Source of the DNA: Bacillota bacterium | GTDB taxonomy: Bacteria; Bacillota; UBA4882; UBA8346 | NCBI GenBank assembly: GCA_023392595.1 | Contig: JAEVYU010000034.1 | Span: forward strand, 1 to 64,000 | Reading direction: 5' to 3' | Length of the DNA stretch: 64,000 bases | Part shown: piece after piece, positions 24,460 to 34,212 of the stretch | Numbering within the stretch: the stretch's first letter is position 1 | Layout of the letters: the number at the start of each line of letters is the position of its first letter | Notes under the pieces: generated by a model | What the model was told of the DNA's origin: nothing | Database searches by the model: none | Seen by the model: the letters and a program-made list of their open reading frames with translations, nothing else | Program-made: the position numbers and the translations under genes

Positions 24460-26244
24460 TTAGGCTTGTAAACGTTTCTCTAAAGCGTTAAGCTCATCCG
24501 TTAGCTCTTTTGGTAATTTATCACCAAATTTTTTATAATGTTCGCGAATCGAGGCAATTTCCTTCATCCATTCTTCCTTATTGACTTTCAACAATTCTTT
24601 CATATCTGATTGGCTAACATCCAAGCCGCTCCGGTCAATCGCGTCTTCGGTAGGCATATAACCAATCGATGTCTCAACCGCTTTACCTTCACCGGAAACC
24701 CTCTCGAAAATCCATTTTAAAACCCGGCTGTTCTCGCCATAACCTGGCCATAACCATTTTCCATCCGCCGTTTTACGGAACCAGTTGACATAGAAAATCT
24801 TCGGCAGTTTCGCCGCATCCGCTTGAGTCCCAATTTTGAGCCAGTGCTTAAAGTAGTCGCCCATATTGTATCCGCAGAACGGTAGCATTGCAAACGAATC
24901 ACGTCTGACCTGCCCAATATTGGCCGAAATTGCCGCTGCCGTAATCTCGGAGCCTACGATGGAACCTAAAAAGACACCATGAGCCCAACTAAAGCTTTGA
25001 TGAACGAGTGGAATCGTACTGGGACGACGGCCGCCGAAAAGAATGGCTGAAATCGGCACTCCCTTCGGATCTTCCCACTCCGGAGCGATAGCCGGACATT
25101 GGTGAGCCGGAGCGGTGAATCTGGCATTAGGATGAGCCGCCGGATCTTTACTGCCCGGAGCCCAGTCATTACCTTTCCAGTCAATCAAATGTCCGGGAGC
25201 CTCTTTACCAATGCCTTCCCACCATACATCGCCATCATCCGTCAAGGCAACATTGGTAAAGATTGTATTCTTTTCAATGGTTTTCATGGCGTTGAAATTT
25301 GAATCTTCCGAAGTTCCCGGAGCCACGCCAAAGAATCCGGCTTCAGGATTGATCGCATATAACTGGCCATCCGGACCAAATTTCATCCAGCAAATGTCAT
25401 CCCCGATGGTCTCAACTTTCCAGCCGGGAATAGTGGGCACCAGCATCGCCAGATTTGTTTTTCCACAAGCGCTGGGGAAAGCGGCAGCTACATATTTTTT
25501 CTCACCCTTTGGGTTGGTTATCCCTAAAATCAACATATGCTCAGCAAGCCATCCCTCATCACGGGCCAACACCGAGGCAATCCGGAGCGCAAAACATTTT
25601 TTCCCAAGCAATGCATTTCCACCGTATCCGGAACCATAGGACCAAATCGTTCTTTCGTCCGGAAAATGGCTGATATATTTCTGTTCAATCGGAGCGCAAG
25701 GCCAAGCTGCATCTTGCTGTCCTTTGGCAAGAGGAGCCCCAATCGAATGCATACAAGGAACAAATTCCCCATCCCCTAAAGTATCAAGTACTTTTTGGCC
25801 TATCCGGGTCATAATCCTCATATTCACAACTACATAAGGGCTATCGGTGAGTTCAACCCCGATCTTGGAAATCGGCGAACCAATCGGGCCCATCGAGAAA
25901 GGAATTACATACATAGTACGTCCTTTCATGCAGCCACGATAAAGATCCGTCATTGTTTTTTTAAGCTCAACCGGATCAATCCAATTATTGGTAGGTCCAG
26001 CGTCTTCTTGCTTTTGTGAAGCAATATAGGTACGATCCTCGACCCGTGCTACGTCAGAAGGATGGCTACGAAATAAATAACAATCAGGGCGTTTATCCTT
26101 TGCTAAAGGGATCGCAGTCCCCGATTTCACCATCTCTTGCAATAACCGATCATTTTCCGCCTGGGATCCATCACACCAAGAGATTTGGTCAGGTTGACAT
26201 AGGTCGGCCATTTCTTGAACCCATTTTTGCAATGCCTTATTCAT
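24460..26244 (-). CDS. pckG: GTP-type phosphoenolpyruvate carboxykinase
   Basis: A 594-residue enzyme of the GTP-dependent PEPCK family, which interconverts oxaloacetate and PEP with GTP/GDP. Diagnostic parts are the P-loop FPSACGKTNLAM containing the active-site Cys, YGSGYGGNALLGKKC, the DDICWMKFGPDG metal and nucleotide region, and NWFRKTADGKWLWPGYGEN. Full length for the family (about 600). The ATG at 26244 follows AAGGAGG. A clear promoter lies upstream at 26316-26344 and a terminator follows, so it is a single-gene unit. In fermenting Bacillota it can run towards oxaloacetate. Confidence 0.96.
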   Translation of the reverse strand: MNKALQKWVQEMADLCQPDQISWCDGSQAENDRLLQEMVKSGTAIPLAKDKRPDCYLFRSHPSDVARVEDRTYIASQKQEDAGPTNNWIDPVELKKTMTDLYRGCMKGRTMYVIPFSMGPIGSPISKIGVELTDSPYVVVNMRIMTRIGQKVLDTLGDGEFVPCMHSIGAPLAKGQQDAAWPCAPIEQKYISHFPDERTIWSYGSGYGGNALLGKKCFALRIASVLARDEGWLAEHMLILGITNPKGEKKYVAAAFPSACGKTNLAMLVPTIPGWKVETIGDDICWMKFGPDGQLYAINPEAGFFGVAPGTSEDSNFNAMKTIEKNTIFTNVALTDDGDVWWEGIGKEAPGHLIDWKGNDWAPGSKDPAAHPNARFTAPAHQCPAIAPEWEDPKGVPISAILFGGRRPSTIPLVHQSFSWAHGVFLGSIVGSEITAAAISANIGQVRRDSFAMLPFCGYNMGDYFKHWLKIGTQADAAKLPKIFYVNWFRKTADGKWLWPGYGENSRVLKWIFERVSGEGKAVETSIGYMPTEDAIDRSGLDVSQSDMKELLKVNKEEWMKEIASIREHYKKFGDKLPKELTDELNALEKRLQA

Positions 26245-26315
26245 CAAATTCCTCCTTATTCTGAACGTTGTGTAGTCAAAGCGTTCGCGAATTACTACGG
26301 CGAATATTATTTCCC

Positions 26316-26344
26316 ATTTTATTACATCAATCCCTGCTTGTCAA
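26316..26344 (-). promoter_or_regulatory. Sigma-A promoter of pckG
   Basis: On the minus strand TTGACA (26339-26344), a 17-base spacer and TAAAAT (26316-26321), about 70 bases before the pckG ATG. It matches the consensus closely. Confidence 0.8.
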
Positions 26345-26496
26345 TTGATAGCCCTTGTGTATACAGTACTCTTTTCCAATCAATCTGTTATCTTTTTTTA
26401 ATAGAACTTTTAAAAAAACATAATCGTCCTATGTCTAAATTTAAATAGGGAATTCTTTAAACGATTGGCCGGATATGGCCTTTTTAGCGAAAACTT

Positions 26497-26525
26497 TTGA
26501 ATCCTCCGTTCTTAGGATATACTAT
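26497..26525 (+). promoter_or_regulatory. Sigma-A promoter of the membrane glycosyltransferase
   Basis: TTGAAT (26497-26502), a 17-base spacer and TACTAT (26520-26525), about 29 bases before the ATG at 26555. Confidence 0.65.
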
Positions 26526-26554
26526 AACGAAATTTTAATTCCAAAGGAAGTAAA

Positions 26555-28126
26555 ATGTTAACAAACAACAGACACCTTTTTCGATATTTGGTTCTTTTCA
26601 TTGCTTTTTTGGCAGCTTGGTGCAACCTAGGCTTTTTAAATACGTACAACCTGCATCCTGATGAAGCTTATTTTTGGGTTTGGTCCCGTCATTTAAGTCC
26701 CGGTTATTTCGATAACTCTCCAATGGTGGCGTATATTATTCGTTTGTTTACCACTTTTGGTCAGACTGAGTTTTGGATCCGTTTCCCGGCTTTTTTAAGT
26801 TGGCTTTTCTTCCTCGGAGTCGTCTATTTTGGGACCAAAAAAATTTACCACAGTAAAGCAGCAGCATACTTAGGAGTTTTAATTACCGTTTTCGTTCCAC
26901 TGGTCGCCACTGGAAGCCACCTGATGACCACCGATATTCCCATGGTTTTTTGGACTTCTCTCACCTGGTACTTCTTATACGTTGCTGTGGAAGAAGAAAA
27001 ACCTTATGTTTGGTATGTCGTCGGTATATTACTGGGTCTATCTTTACTTGCAAAATTACAAGCCGCCCTAATACTCTTTGCAGTATGCTTAATGCTCCTG
27101 ATTCGGCCATCGAAAAGATTTTGGTTTACGCGGAAAGAGCCTTACTGGGCGCTTTTAATCGGGATAACAATTTTCACTCCGGTTTTATACTGGAATTCCG
27201 TACATCAATGGGCAATGTTTAAGTTCTCTATTCAACATGGAATTCACCGGACAATTCTGTTTCAGAATTTATTGGAGTTCTGGGGCGGCCAATTATTGGT
27301 GTTCTCTTTCCTCTTCATAGCGCTTTTCTACTATACGACGAAAAATTTGCTTCGCTGGAAAGAGATCGCTACCCAAGATGCTTTTTTAATCGGCTGTTTT
27401 CTCCCTGTTTTTGGATTTTTCTCTCTGACCAGCCTAACCTATACCGCCTTAGCCAACTGGCCAGCAGTAGCCTATTTGCCGGCTATTGTATTTTTAGCAG
27501 GACAACTCAATGAAACCTGGCAAAAGTTTCAGTTTAAGCAGCGGAAACTCTTGGCTTTTTTCCTAGGCGTCTCTTTTTTAATTAGCCTATTGGCTTTAAC
27601 AACAGCCAGATATCCCGGTTTGTTGATTAACAATCTTCAGATCCATTTGCCTGAATCGGTGATAGCAGCGAATAATAATATGTTCGGCTGGGATGAGATT
27701 GCACGAAAAGTTGATACCCTCTTGGCTCAAAAATTTTCCTTCCGCAAAAATCCGATACCCCTATTTTGTGATGGTTCTTATCAAACTGCTTCGGAATTAG
27801 CATTTTACTTAGAGACTCCGGTAAAAGTGTTTACGACTCGCGAGGCCCGTCATAGCCAATTTGATTATTGGTTAATAGAGGAAATTAATAATTATCAGCA
27901 TCAGGCAGGGCTTTTAGTCTTATCAAGGCCCTTACCGAGGAGCGCCAGCCTTTATTTTGGAAAAATCAGCAGGCTAGGACAAATCTCTGTCAATCGTTTT
28001 GGCAGACCAATCCGTAAATTGGATATATATTATTTTAGCAAATTGAATGCCTCCGCATTATATAAAACAGCCCTGCATAAACCGGTAGGTTATCCAGGGA
28101 CTTATTCGAACGAATCCAATAATTAA
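26555..28126 (+). CDS. ArnT/PMT-like GT-C membrane glycosyltransferase
   Basis: A 523-residue polytopic membrane protein with about ten to eleven hydrophobic segments. The first outside loop carries HPDEAYFWVW (Asp36-Glu37), the acidic pair of GT-C enzymes such as ArnT and protein mannosyltransferases, followed by SPGYFDNSPMVAY. These enzymes use polyprenyl-phosphate sugars on the outer face of the membrane to modify lipids, glycans or proteins. The C-terminal ~150 residues form a soluble extracellular domain. AAAGGAAG precedes the ATG and a promoter lies 30 bases upstream. It is monocistronic and convergent with the Nudix gene. The acceptor is unknown. Confidence 0.88.
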   Translation: MLTNNRHLFRYLVLFIAFLAAWCNLGFLNTYNLHPDEAYFWVWSRHLSPGYFDNSPMVAYIIRLFTTFGQTEFWIRFPAFLSWLFFLGVVYFGTKKIYHSKAAAYLGVLITVFVPLVATGSHLMTTDIPMVFWTSLTWYFLYVAVEEEKPYVWYVVGILLGLSLLAKLQAALILFAVCLMLLIRPSKRFWFTRKEPYWALLIGITIFTPVLYWNSVHQWAMFKFSIQHGIHRTILFQNLLEFWGGQLLVFSFLFIALFYYTTKNLLRWKEIATQDAFLIGCFLPVFGFFSLTSLTYTALANWPAVAYLPAIVFLAGQLNETWQKFQFKQRKLLAFFLGVSFLISLLALTTARYPGLLINNLQIHLPESVIAANNNMFGWDEIARKVDTLLAQKFSFRKNPIPLFCDGSYQTASELAFYLETPVKVFTTREARHSQFDYWLIEEINNYQHQAGLLVLSRPLPRSASLYFGKISRLGQISVNRFGRPIRKLDIYYFSKLNASALYKTALHKPVGYPGTYSNESNN

Positions 28127-28174
28127 TTTGTTTTTTAAGAACAAAAAATGAAAGTTTACCCGTTTGAGGATGGT

Positions 28175-28603
28175 TTAACGCATCAAAAAAGTTTCGATTT
28201 GAGATTGAGCTTTTTTTAAAAAATCCCGGGATTCCTCCCAAATATTCAACTTCAAAATCTGGTTTAAGTTAAAAAACTGTACCTGTCTTCCTTCCGGCCG
28301 AGTCGTTACGGTTTTTTGATAGCGCATCAAATATAGATTTGTCTCAATCATGTGCTTTTGCTTTCCCCGGTACCAATAATAATGGAAAATACCTAAATCG
28401 AGTACAGTATCGGCAATAACACCGGCTTCTTCCATAACTTCACGGGAAGCAGTCATCTCCGGCGTCTCGCCCGCTTCCACATGCCCAGCCGGAAAAATCC
28501 AGCGGTTTTGATTAGAATTGCTCGTAACCATCAGATATTCGTATTGAGCGTTGTTTGGACGAAAAACAATTCCTCCGGCACGCTTTTCTATCAAATCTTT
28601 CAT
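28175..28603 (-). CDS. Nudix hydrolase
   Basis: A 142-residue Nudix protein with the box GHVEAGETPEM...REVMEEAGV at 40-62 (GX5EX7REUXEEXGU, all metal-binding Glu present). It hydrolyses a nucleoside diphosphate linked to some other group; the substrate cannot be told. An N-terminal KRAGGIVF strand is typical of diadenosine-polyphosphate-type members. The ATG at 28603 is preferred, although its ribosome site is weak; a TTG at 28624 is possible. It lies just after rodA on the same strand and may be the last gene of that transcript. Confidence 0.88.
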   Translation of the reverse strand: MKDLIEKRAGGIVFRPNNAQYEYLMVTSNSNQNRWIFPAGHVEAGETPEMTASREVMEEAGVIADTVLDLGIFHYYWYRGKQKHMIETNLYLMRYQKTVTTRPEGRQVQFFNLNQILKLNIWEESRDFLKKAQSQIETFLMR

Positions 28604-28627
28604 CCTTTCCGGGTACTGCCTCAATCA

Positions 28628-29752
28628 TCAAAACATTATCTTCTGCCGTCTCGCCCATATATTAAGCAATAAGCCCACCGCGATCAAGTTGGCAATCATC
28701 GAGCTACCGCCGGAAGTTATAAAGGGTAGGGGTATCCCGGTAATTGGCATAATTCCCATGTTCATGCCGACATTTTCTAAAATATGAAACAAAAACATAG
28801 CGACAATTCCAACTCCTATAATGCTCCCGGTCTTATCCCGAGCCTGATATGAAATACGAATGCCCCGCCATACCAATGTGAAAAATAGACATAAAACCCC
28901 AAAACCGCCTACAAAACCTAATTCCTCACACAATACCGCAAAAATAAAATCGGTATGATTTTCGGGTAAATACCCTAACCTTCCTTGGGTTCCCCGAAAA
29001 AGTCCTTTGCCAAAAAACTGACCGGATCCCACTGCGATCACTGCTTGGCGAACGTTCCAACCGCTCCCCCGCGGGTCCCGTTCCGGATTAATGAAACTCG
29101 TAAGACGATTGACCTGATATTGTTTGACAGGTAACGGCATATTAAAAAAATGATGTCCCAAAAACATGACAGTGAGCCCCACAACTCCGATGAATACTAA
29201 CACCATCAGCTTCCATCCGGGAGCCCCTGCCGTATACATCATCAAAAAAGTTATAAAAATAAACACCAATGCGGTACCCAAATCAGGCTGCAACAAAATT
29301 AACAACAAAGGAAGCCCTACATGTAAAAAAGGAAAAACAAAATTGTAAAACGAACCGAGACTTTCTTTTTCCGATAGATATTTTCCTAAAGTTATAATTA
29401 ATATTACTTTGGCAAATTCGGAGGGTTGAACCCCGAACAACCAACTTTGGGCGCCATTACCGCTTCTACCCAGGGGAGTTAGCACCAGAGCCAGCATAAC
29501 AAGATTCAAACCGTACAAAAATTGCGACAAACGGTCGGAAACCCGGTAATCAAAAAATAATAAAAGCACCATAGCCAGTATCCCAATAGCGACGGCGAAA
29601 GCCTGCTTTTTGACAAACGAAAACGGATCACCGTGATTTAAGGCTATTTTGGCATGGGTGGCACTGTAAATCATAATCAAACCGAGAATAACTAATATTC
29701 CGACCACTGCGATCAATGCAAAATCCAAATTTTTAAAATGCCGGCGATCCAA
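28628..29752 (-). CDS. rodA: Rod-shape glycosyltransferase RodA (SEDS)
   Basis: A 374-residue SEDS protein with ten or so membrane segments. Family marks include IYSATHAK after the first helix, LQPDLGTALVF with the essential Asp, NPERDPRGSGWNVRQA and a C-terminal GIPLPFITSGGSSM. It polymerises glycan strands with the class B PBP encoded nearby (mrdA). TTG at 29752 is chosen since GAGGAGG lies seven bases before it; an upstream extension covers that site. Its place after minE in the mre-min block and its pairing with mrdA favour RodA over FtsW. Confidence 0.93.
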   Translation of the reverse strand: MDRRHFKNLDFALIAVVGILVILGLIMIYSATHAKIALNHGDPFSFVKKQAFAVAIGILAMVLLLFFDYRVSDRLSQFLYGLNLVMLALVLTPLGRSGNGAQSWLFGVQPSEFAKVILIITLGKYLSEKESLGSFYNFVFPFLHVGLPLLLILLQPDLGTALVFIFITFLMMYTAGAPGWKLMVLVFIGVVGLTVMFLGHHFFNMPLPVKQYQVNRLTSFINPERDPRGSGWNVRQAVIAVGSGQFFGKGLFRGTQGRLGYLPENHTDFIFAVLCEELGFVGGFGVLCLFFTLVWRGIRISYQARDKTGSIIGVGIVAMFLFHILENVGMNMGIMPITGIPLPFITSGGSSMIANLIAVGLLLNIWARRQKIMF

Positions 29753-30086
29753 TGTAGAACCTCCTCTAGCAATGACAAATAAATCCAATCATTGTCAACA
29801 ATAAAAAGCCTTTATAAAACATCGAAGTTTAAAGGAACACTGTATTTTTTGTTGCCTCAAGTATAATACAGATATCTATTGGAGTCTAGCGGGAAATAAC
29901 CCCTTGGACAGTTAAAACGGCCCCAGCCGTATTCGTCTTTCAAATCAAATAAACCAAATGCAAAGTTACCCGGCTATCCTTAAAAAAATAAATGCCCCTT
30001 GGCCAAAATCCGTCGGATAAAACTATCAAACCAAGACCTTTGGGCGGATCATGTACCTTTTGATATCAGATATTCAATACTTTCAG
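29753..30086. other. rodA-minE intergenic gap
   Basis: A gap of 334 bases upstream of rodA. Nothing coding is seen. It probably carries a separate rodA promoter, but no close consensus match was found. Confidence 0.5.
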
Positions 30087-30341
30087 CTATCTTCGTATCC
30101 GTTTCACAGGGATACTAGCAGTGAGGGCAGCCGAAAGCTCACTGGAACTCAAATTAACCTCCATAGCCTCTTCATCAATATCCATGTATTTGGAGATGAC
30201 TTGAATCAGATCTTCTTTGAGAGCTTCCATTAAACCCGGTGACACACCAGCCCGGTCAGAAACCAAGACCAAACGTAAACGTTCTACTGCCATATCTTTA
30301 CTTGAGGTATCATCTTTAAAGAGTCTCCCCATCAGATCCAT
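30087..30341 (-). CDS. minE: Division-site topology factor MinE
   Basis: An 84-residue MinE. The N-terminus MDLMGRLFKD is the membrane-binding helix, followed by the anti-MinCD segment ERLRLVLVSDRAGVSP and the C-terminal topology domain with ISKYMDIDEEAMEV. It stimulates the MinD ATPase and drives pole-to-pole movement of MinCD. Its presence together with MinC and MinD means an oscillating system rather than a DivIVA-only one. GAAGGG precedes the ATG; minD ends 38 bases upstream. Confidence 0.94.
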   Translation of the reverse strand: MDLMGRLFKDDTSSKDMAVERLRLVLVSDRAGVSPGLMEALKEDLIQVISKYMDIDEEAMEVNLSSSELSAALTASIPVKRIRR

Positions 30342-30378
30342 GCTTACCCTTCTTTCAAACCGAAATATTCAAGCGGGT

Positions 30379-31176
30379 TTATTTCTTGCCAAAACGTTGC
30401 TTGAGTTTATCCATCCAGTTAAGATCAAAGTCAAGCGACATAAAAGGTACTTCTTCACCGGCAATTCTTCCGACAATATTGCGAAAGGCCTGACCGGCTT
30501 TGGAGTTTCCATCCAGTATTGCCGGCTCACCCCGGTTGGTGGATGTAATGATTGTTTCATCGTCCGGGACAATCCCCAGTAAACAAATTGCGAGGATATC
30601 ATTGACATCCCCGATATCCATCATATCCCCTTTCCGTACCATATCGGGACGTAACCGATTGATAATCAAGCGGGGGTCGGCAATCTCTTTGGCCTGTAAA
30701 AGTCCGATAATCCGATCGGCATCCCGTACAGCCGATACGTCAGGAGTGGTTACCACAATGGCCTGGTCGGCTCCTGCCACTGCATTTTTAAAGCCCTGTT
30801 CAATACCGGCCGGACAATCAATCAAAACATAATCGTATTCTTTACGGAGTTCCTCACAAATCTCTACCATCTGTTCAGGTTTAATAGCATCTTTTTCTTT
30901 AGTTTGAGCAGCCGGCAAAAGATATAAGTTTTCAAAACGTTTATCCTTAATCAAGGCCTGCCTGATTTTACAGGTTTTTTCCGCTACATTCACCAAATCA
31001 AAGACAATCCGGTTTTCCAAACCCATGACCACGTCAAGATTGCGTAAACCGATATCTGCATCAATCAATACCGTTTTATAGCCACGGTTGGCTAAACCAG
31101 CACCAATATTAGCACAAGTGGTGGTTTTACCAACCCCTCCTTTGCCTGATGTTATCACAATAACCATTCCCGACAT
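30379..31176 (-). CDS. minD: Septum-site ATPase MinD
   Basis: A 265-residue deviant-Walker ATPase: GKGGVGKTT near residue 11, DADIGLRNLD, and DCPAGIEQGF as the switch region. The C-terminal LNWMDKLKQRFGKK is the amphipathic membrane-targeting helix. It recruits MinC to the membrane and is released by MinE. GAGGGGG precedes the ATG. It lies between minC and minE on one strand. Confidence 0.96.
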   Translation of the reverse strand: MSGMVIVITSGKGGVGKTTTCANIGAGLANRGYKTVLIDADIGLRNLDVVMGLENRIVFDLVNVAEKTCKIRQALIKDKRFENLYLLPAAQTKEKDAIKPEQMVEICEELRKEYDYVLIDCPAGIEQGFKNAVAGADQAIVVTTPDVSAVRDADRIIGLLQAKEIADPRLIINRLRPDMVRKGDMMDIGDVNDILAICLLGIVPDDETIITSTNRGEPAILDGNSKAGQAFRNIVGRIAGEEVPFMSLDFDLNWMDKLKQRFGKK

Positions 31177-31309
31177 TCACAAACCCCCTCAAATTTTTAA
31201 CAGTTGAACAGTCATTCTAAAAAAACTCGCCCATTTCCACCATAACCGTCAACCAAGGAACTGACATTTTTCTACACTCATCAAAACGGAAACTGGAACC
31301 CAGAATTAT

Positions 31310-31966
31310 TCAATAACTGACACGTTCAACCAAAATCATCCCGTCTTTGATTCTAGCGATTTCCGGCCCAAGATATTTGGCTTTCGAACTGGATTCCGAA
31401 TCCCGGGTAATGACTCCAGCGATCCGGATTTGAACCGGACGCAATTGAAAAGCGACAATCTTGGCTGTTTCATCGCCTTCAGCCCCTGCATGCGCGGTTC
31501 CACGAAGTCTTCCCAAAACGATAATGTCTCCGCTGGCAATCACTTCGGCTCCAGGATTTACATCGCCCATAATGACCAAATTGCCCCCAAATGAGATCCG
31601 TTGGCCGGAACGGACCGTTTTTCTAACGGCAATTGTGGATTCAAACTGGTCAGGCTCTTCAATTTTTTCATTATTCTTTACTTCTTCTGCAAAACGGGGA
31701 TTTAAACCAAATTCTTGAACCGCTTCCTTTAAAGCAAGACGCTCTTTTTCGGCAATCAAGCGTTTACCCAGTTCAATAATGATGTGGGCTCCTTTAAAAA
31801 AGTCATGAGACTGCTCAAGACGGGCCCGGATATCCTGCATATATCCTTCCAAAGACCCAGCCTCAGGAATTACTAATGTCAAGCCAGTTTTATACCCCTT
31901 AAAAACAATACTTTCAGAAAAACCTTCCAATTTACCGGATACTTCCGGATTCGGCGTTTCAGCCAT
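31310..31966 (-). CDS. minC: Septum inhibitor MinC
   Basis: A 218-residue MinC. Residues 1-~105 form the FtsZ-inhibiting domain, and ~110-218 the right-handed beta-helix (VRSGQRISFGGNLVIMGDVNPGAEV, then GDIIVLGRLRGTAHAGA) that dimerises and binds MinD. It blocks FtsZ assembly away from midcell. GGAG lies eight bases before the ATG. A terminator-like hairpin upstream (32039-32067) separates it from mrdA, so min genes may also have their own promoter. Confidence 0.95.
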   Translation of the reverse strand: MAETPNPEVSGKLEGFSESIVFKGYKTGLTLVIPEAGSLEGYMQDIRARLEQSHDFFKGAHIIIELGKRLIAEKERLALKEAVQEFGLNPRFAEEVKNNEKIEEPDQFESTIAVRKTVRSGQRISFGGNLVIMGDVNPGAEVIASGDIIVLGRLRGTAHAGAEGDETAKIVAFQLRPVQIRIAGVITRDSESSSKAKYLGPEIARIKDGMILVERVSY

Positions 31967-32038
31967 TATAAATCGCTCCGTATTTTCAATATGAATCCAA
32001 TGTTTGGGCCTTAATCTTTTCCAATATCTTCGCTACCT

Positions 32039-32067
32039 AAAAAAAAAATCCTCCTTGCATAGGAGGA
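32039..32067 (-). terminator. Terminator between mrdA and minC
   Basis: A 6-bp stem (32049-32054 with 32062-32067); on the minus strand the second arm is followed by about ten T. It lies 83 bases past the mrdA stop and 73 before the minC start, splitting the shape genes from the min genes, perhaps with partial read-through. Confidence 0.75.
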
Positions 32068-32149
32068 AGTTTCGCAAGTAAAAATATAATTTCCCAACTC
32101 AACCACAACCGGCTTAAGCCGAGGGTTTGATTCCCCGTTGTTAAGACAA

Positions 32150-34174
32150 TCAATCCGAAACCCGGGGAGAATTTTTAGTACCGGAGCCATTCTCAACCGG
32201 GCTCCCTGAAGTGGGAGTACCATTAACAGCCGGGGCTGCTGTGATCGGTGCAGCGGATGGAATCCCGTTATCAGGAACTGCCGGTGTTGGTTCCTCGGGA
32301 TTTGGTGCAGTGGGTTCATTTACAACAGGTTTATCCAGGTTAAAATAAGCCTCTAAAACTTTTCTGGCTATCGGAGCCGCTCCGCCGCTACCTGAACCGC
32401 CTTGTTCGAGAAAGACAACCACCACGATTTCAGGTTTATTGGCCGGCGCATAACAAGCAAAAACACCGGAATTGTCATAAGGCGGCTTCTGGGCTGTACC
32501 CGTTTTACCGGCGATTGGATATTTATCGATTGGGAAACCTTGAAATGCGAAGGAAGCCGTGCCCCCATCACCGATAACCTCGGTTAAGCCCTGTTGAACA
32601 ACTGAACGTATAGTGGAAGATAATTGCAAATCAACCATCAATTGGGGATTAAACTTGGTGACTAATTCGCCTGAGGGCGCGGTAATCTTTGAGACCAGGT
32701 GTGGCCGATACATTTTTCCGTCGTTGGCAATTGCCGCATAGACTTCAGCTAACTGAAGCGGCGTCACGGTAAGATAGGTCTGGCCTATTCCAAACATCAT
32801 GGTTTCCAAAGGATACCAAGTTTTCTCTTTCGTATTTTTACGTTTCCACTCCGGATCCGGTACAAGGCCGGATGCTTCTCCAGGATAAAGATTGAGCCCG
32901 GTGGGTTTTCCAAGACCGAAGAAACGCGCATATTTTGCCAATGTGTCCGCACCGACGCGCCGGCTTAACTCAGCCATTACAATATTGCAAGAATTTTTCA
33001 AGCCGTCAATAACGCTTTCATTACCATGGGAACGGGGCCCGGAAGTATTATCCACAATCCAACACTTAAATTTTTTACCCCAAACCGGATCATAACCGGT
33101 ACAGATAAATCGATCTTTCGTGGTAACCTTATTTTCCATTAAGGCCGCCATCACGGTAATGGGTTTAAATGTGGAACCAGGCGCAAATTCTCCTTGAATT
33201 GTCCGGTTGGTCAAAGGGTGTAAAGGATTACGGTATATTTTATCGGCGACTTCCTGGGGCATTACTCCCACGAAAGCGTTGGGATCAAATCCCGGCTTGC
33301 TAACCATAGCCAGGATGTTCCCATTACGGGGATCAAGGGCCAGAACTGCCCCGGATTTGGCATTTCTCCATTTAGAATATTTCTGAAGCCAAGCCATGTG
33401 GTCATCCATTGCTTTTTCAGCCGCGGCCTGAACTTTTAAATCAATCGTTAAATGCATATTATTACCGGGTATTGGCTCTCTGTTTTCCAATAAACGCAAG
33501 GGACGACCGTGAATATCCACTTCGAAATTTTTCCCGCCGCTCACGCCACGAAGATAATCTTCATATGTACGCTCGAGACCGGTTTTTCCGATATTATCCC
33601 CCAAACGATAACCTTTGCCTTTTTCGTTCGTCAACTCCTGATCATTAATCTCCCGGATATAACCAAAAAGATGACACGCTAAATCCTTATATGGATAAGA
33701 GCGCACCGGGACCTCTTCCACTTCAACACCGGGTAAATTAAATTTTTCTTCCAACAATTTAATAACCGTCGCCGGGTCGACATCTTTACTAATGGTAATA
33801 TATTGATAAGGAGTTCGCTGTATTCTAGGATTGGGTTTTAATTTAGTACGGAGGTCTGCCTCGGATATTTTCAAAATTCGGCAGAGCAAAGTGATAACTT
33901 CCGGCTTATCCTTAATATCTTCCGGTACAACGGATAAGTTATGGGAAATACGGCTGTTAACCAAAATATTGTTTTTCCGGTCATAAAAAATTCCCCGGGG
34001 GGCGTCGATCCGAATGACCCGGGTCTGATTTTGTTTCGATTTAACCATGATTGTGGCGCCTTCCATGATCTGAAGAATCCACAACCGAATTAAAAGGAAA
34101 GCAAAGATAACAATGATAATTCCGCCTAAATACTTAAACTTAGTTTCTAAATTCCTTAACACTGCATCTTTCAC
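32150..34174 (-). CDS. mrdA: Elongasome transpeptidase PBP2
   Basis: A 674-residue class B penicillin-binding protein. An N-terminal membrane anchor is followed by the pedestal domain and the transpeptidase: SxxK at Ser334 in PGSTFKPIT, SCN in LKNSCNIVM, and KTG in AGKTGTAQKP. It cross-links side-wall peptidoglycan together with RodA. The last ~50 residues are a Pro/Ala/Thr-rich low-complexity tail not needed for catalysis. GTG at 34174 is chosen because GGAGG lies seven bases before it. Neighbours mreBCD upstream support the elongation role. Confidence 0.95.
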   Translation of the reverse strand: MKDAVLRNLETKFKYLGGIIIVIFAFLLIRLWILQIMEGATIMVKSKQNQTRVIRIDAPRGIFYDRKNNILVNSRISHNLSVVPEDIKDKPEVITLLCRILKISEADLRTKLKPNPRIQRTPYQYITISKDVDPATVIKLLEEKFNLPGVEVEEVPVRSYPYKDLACHLFGYIREINDQELTNEKGKGYRLGDNIGKTGLERTYEDYLRGVSGGKNFEVDIHGRPLRLLENREPIPGNNMHLTIDLKVQAAAEKAMDDHMAWLQKYSKWRNAKSGAVLALDPRNGNILAMVSKPGFDPNAFVGVMPQEVADKIYRNPLHPLTNRTIQGEFAPGSTFKPITVMAALMENKVTTKDRFICTGYDPVWGKKFKCWIVDNTSGPRSHGNESVIDGLKNSCNIVMAELSRRVGADTLAKYARFFGLGKPTGLNLYPGEASGLVPDPEWKRKNTKEKTWYPLETMMFGIGQTYLTVTPLQLAEVYAAIANDGKMYRPHLVSKITAPSGELVTKFNPQLMVDLQLSSTIRSVVQQGLTEVIGDGGTASFAFQGFPIDKYPIAGKTGTAQKPPYDNSGVFACYAPANKPEIVVVVFLEQGGSGSGGAAPIARKVLEAYFNLDKPVVNEPTAPNPEEPTPAVPDNGIPSAAPITAAPAVNGTPTSGSPVENGSGTKNSPRVSD

Positions 34175-34212
34175 AGCCAGGCCTCCGTTAACCAAGCTTT
34201 GCTACACAAAGC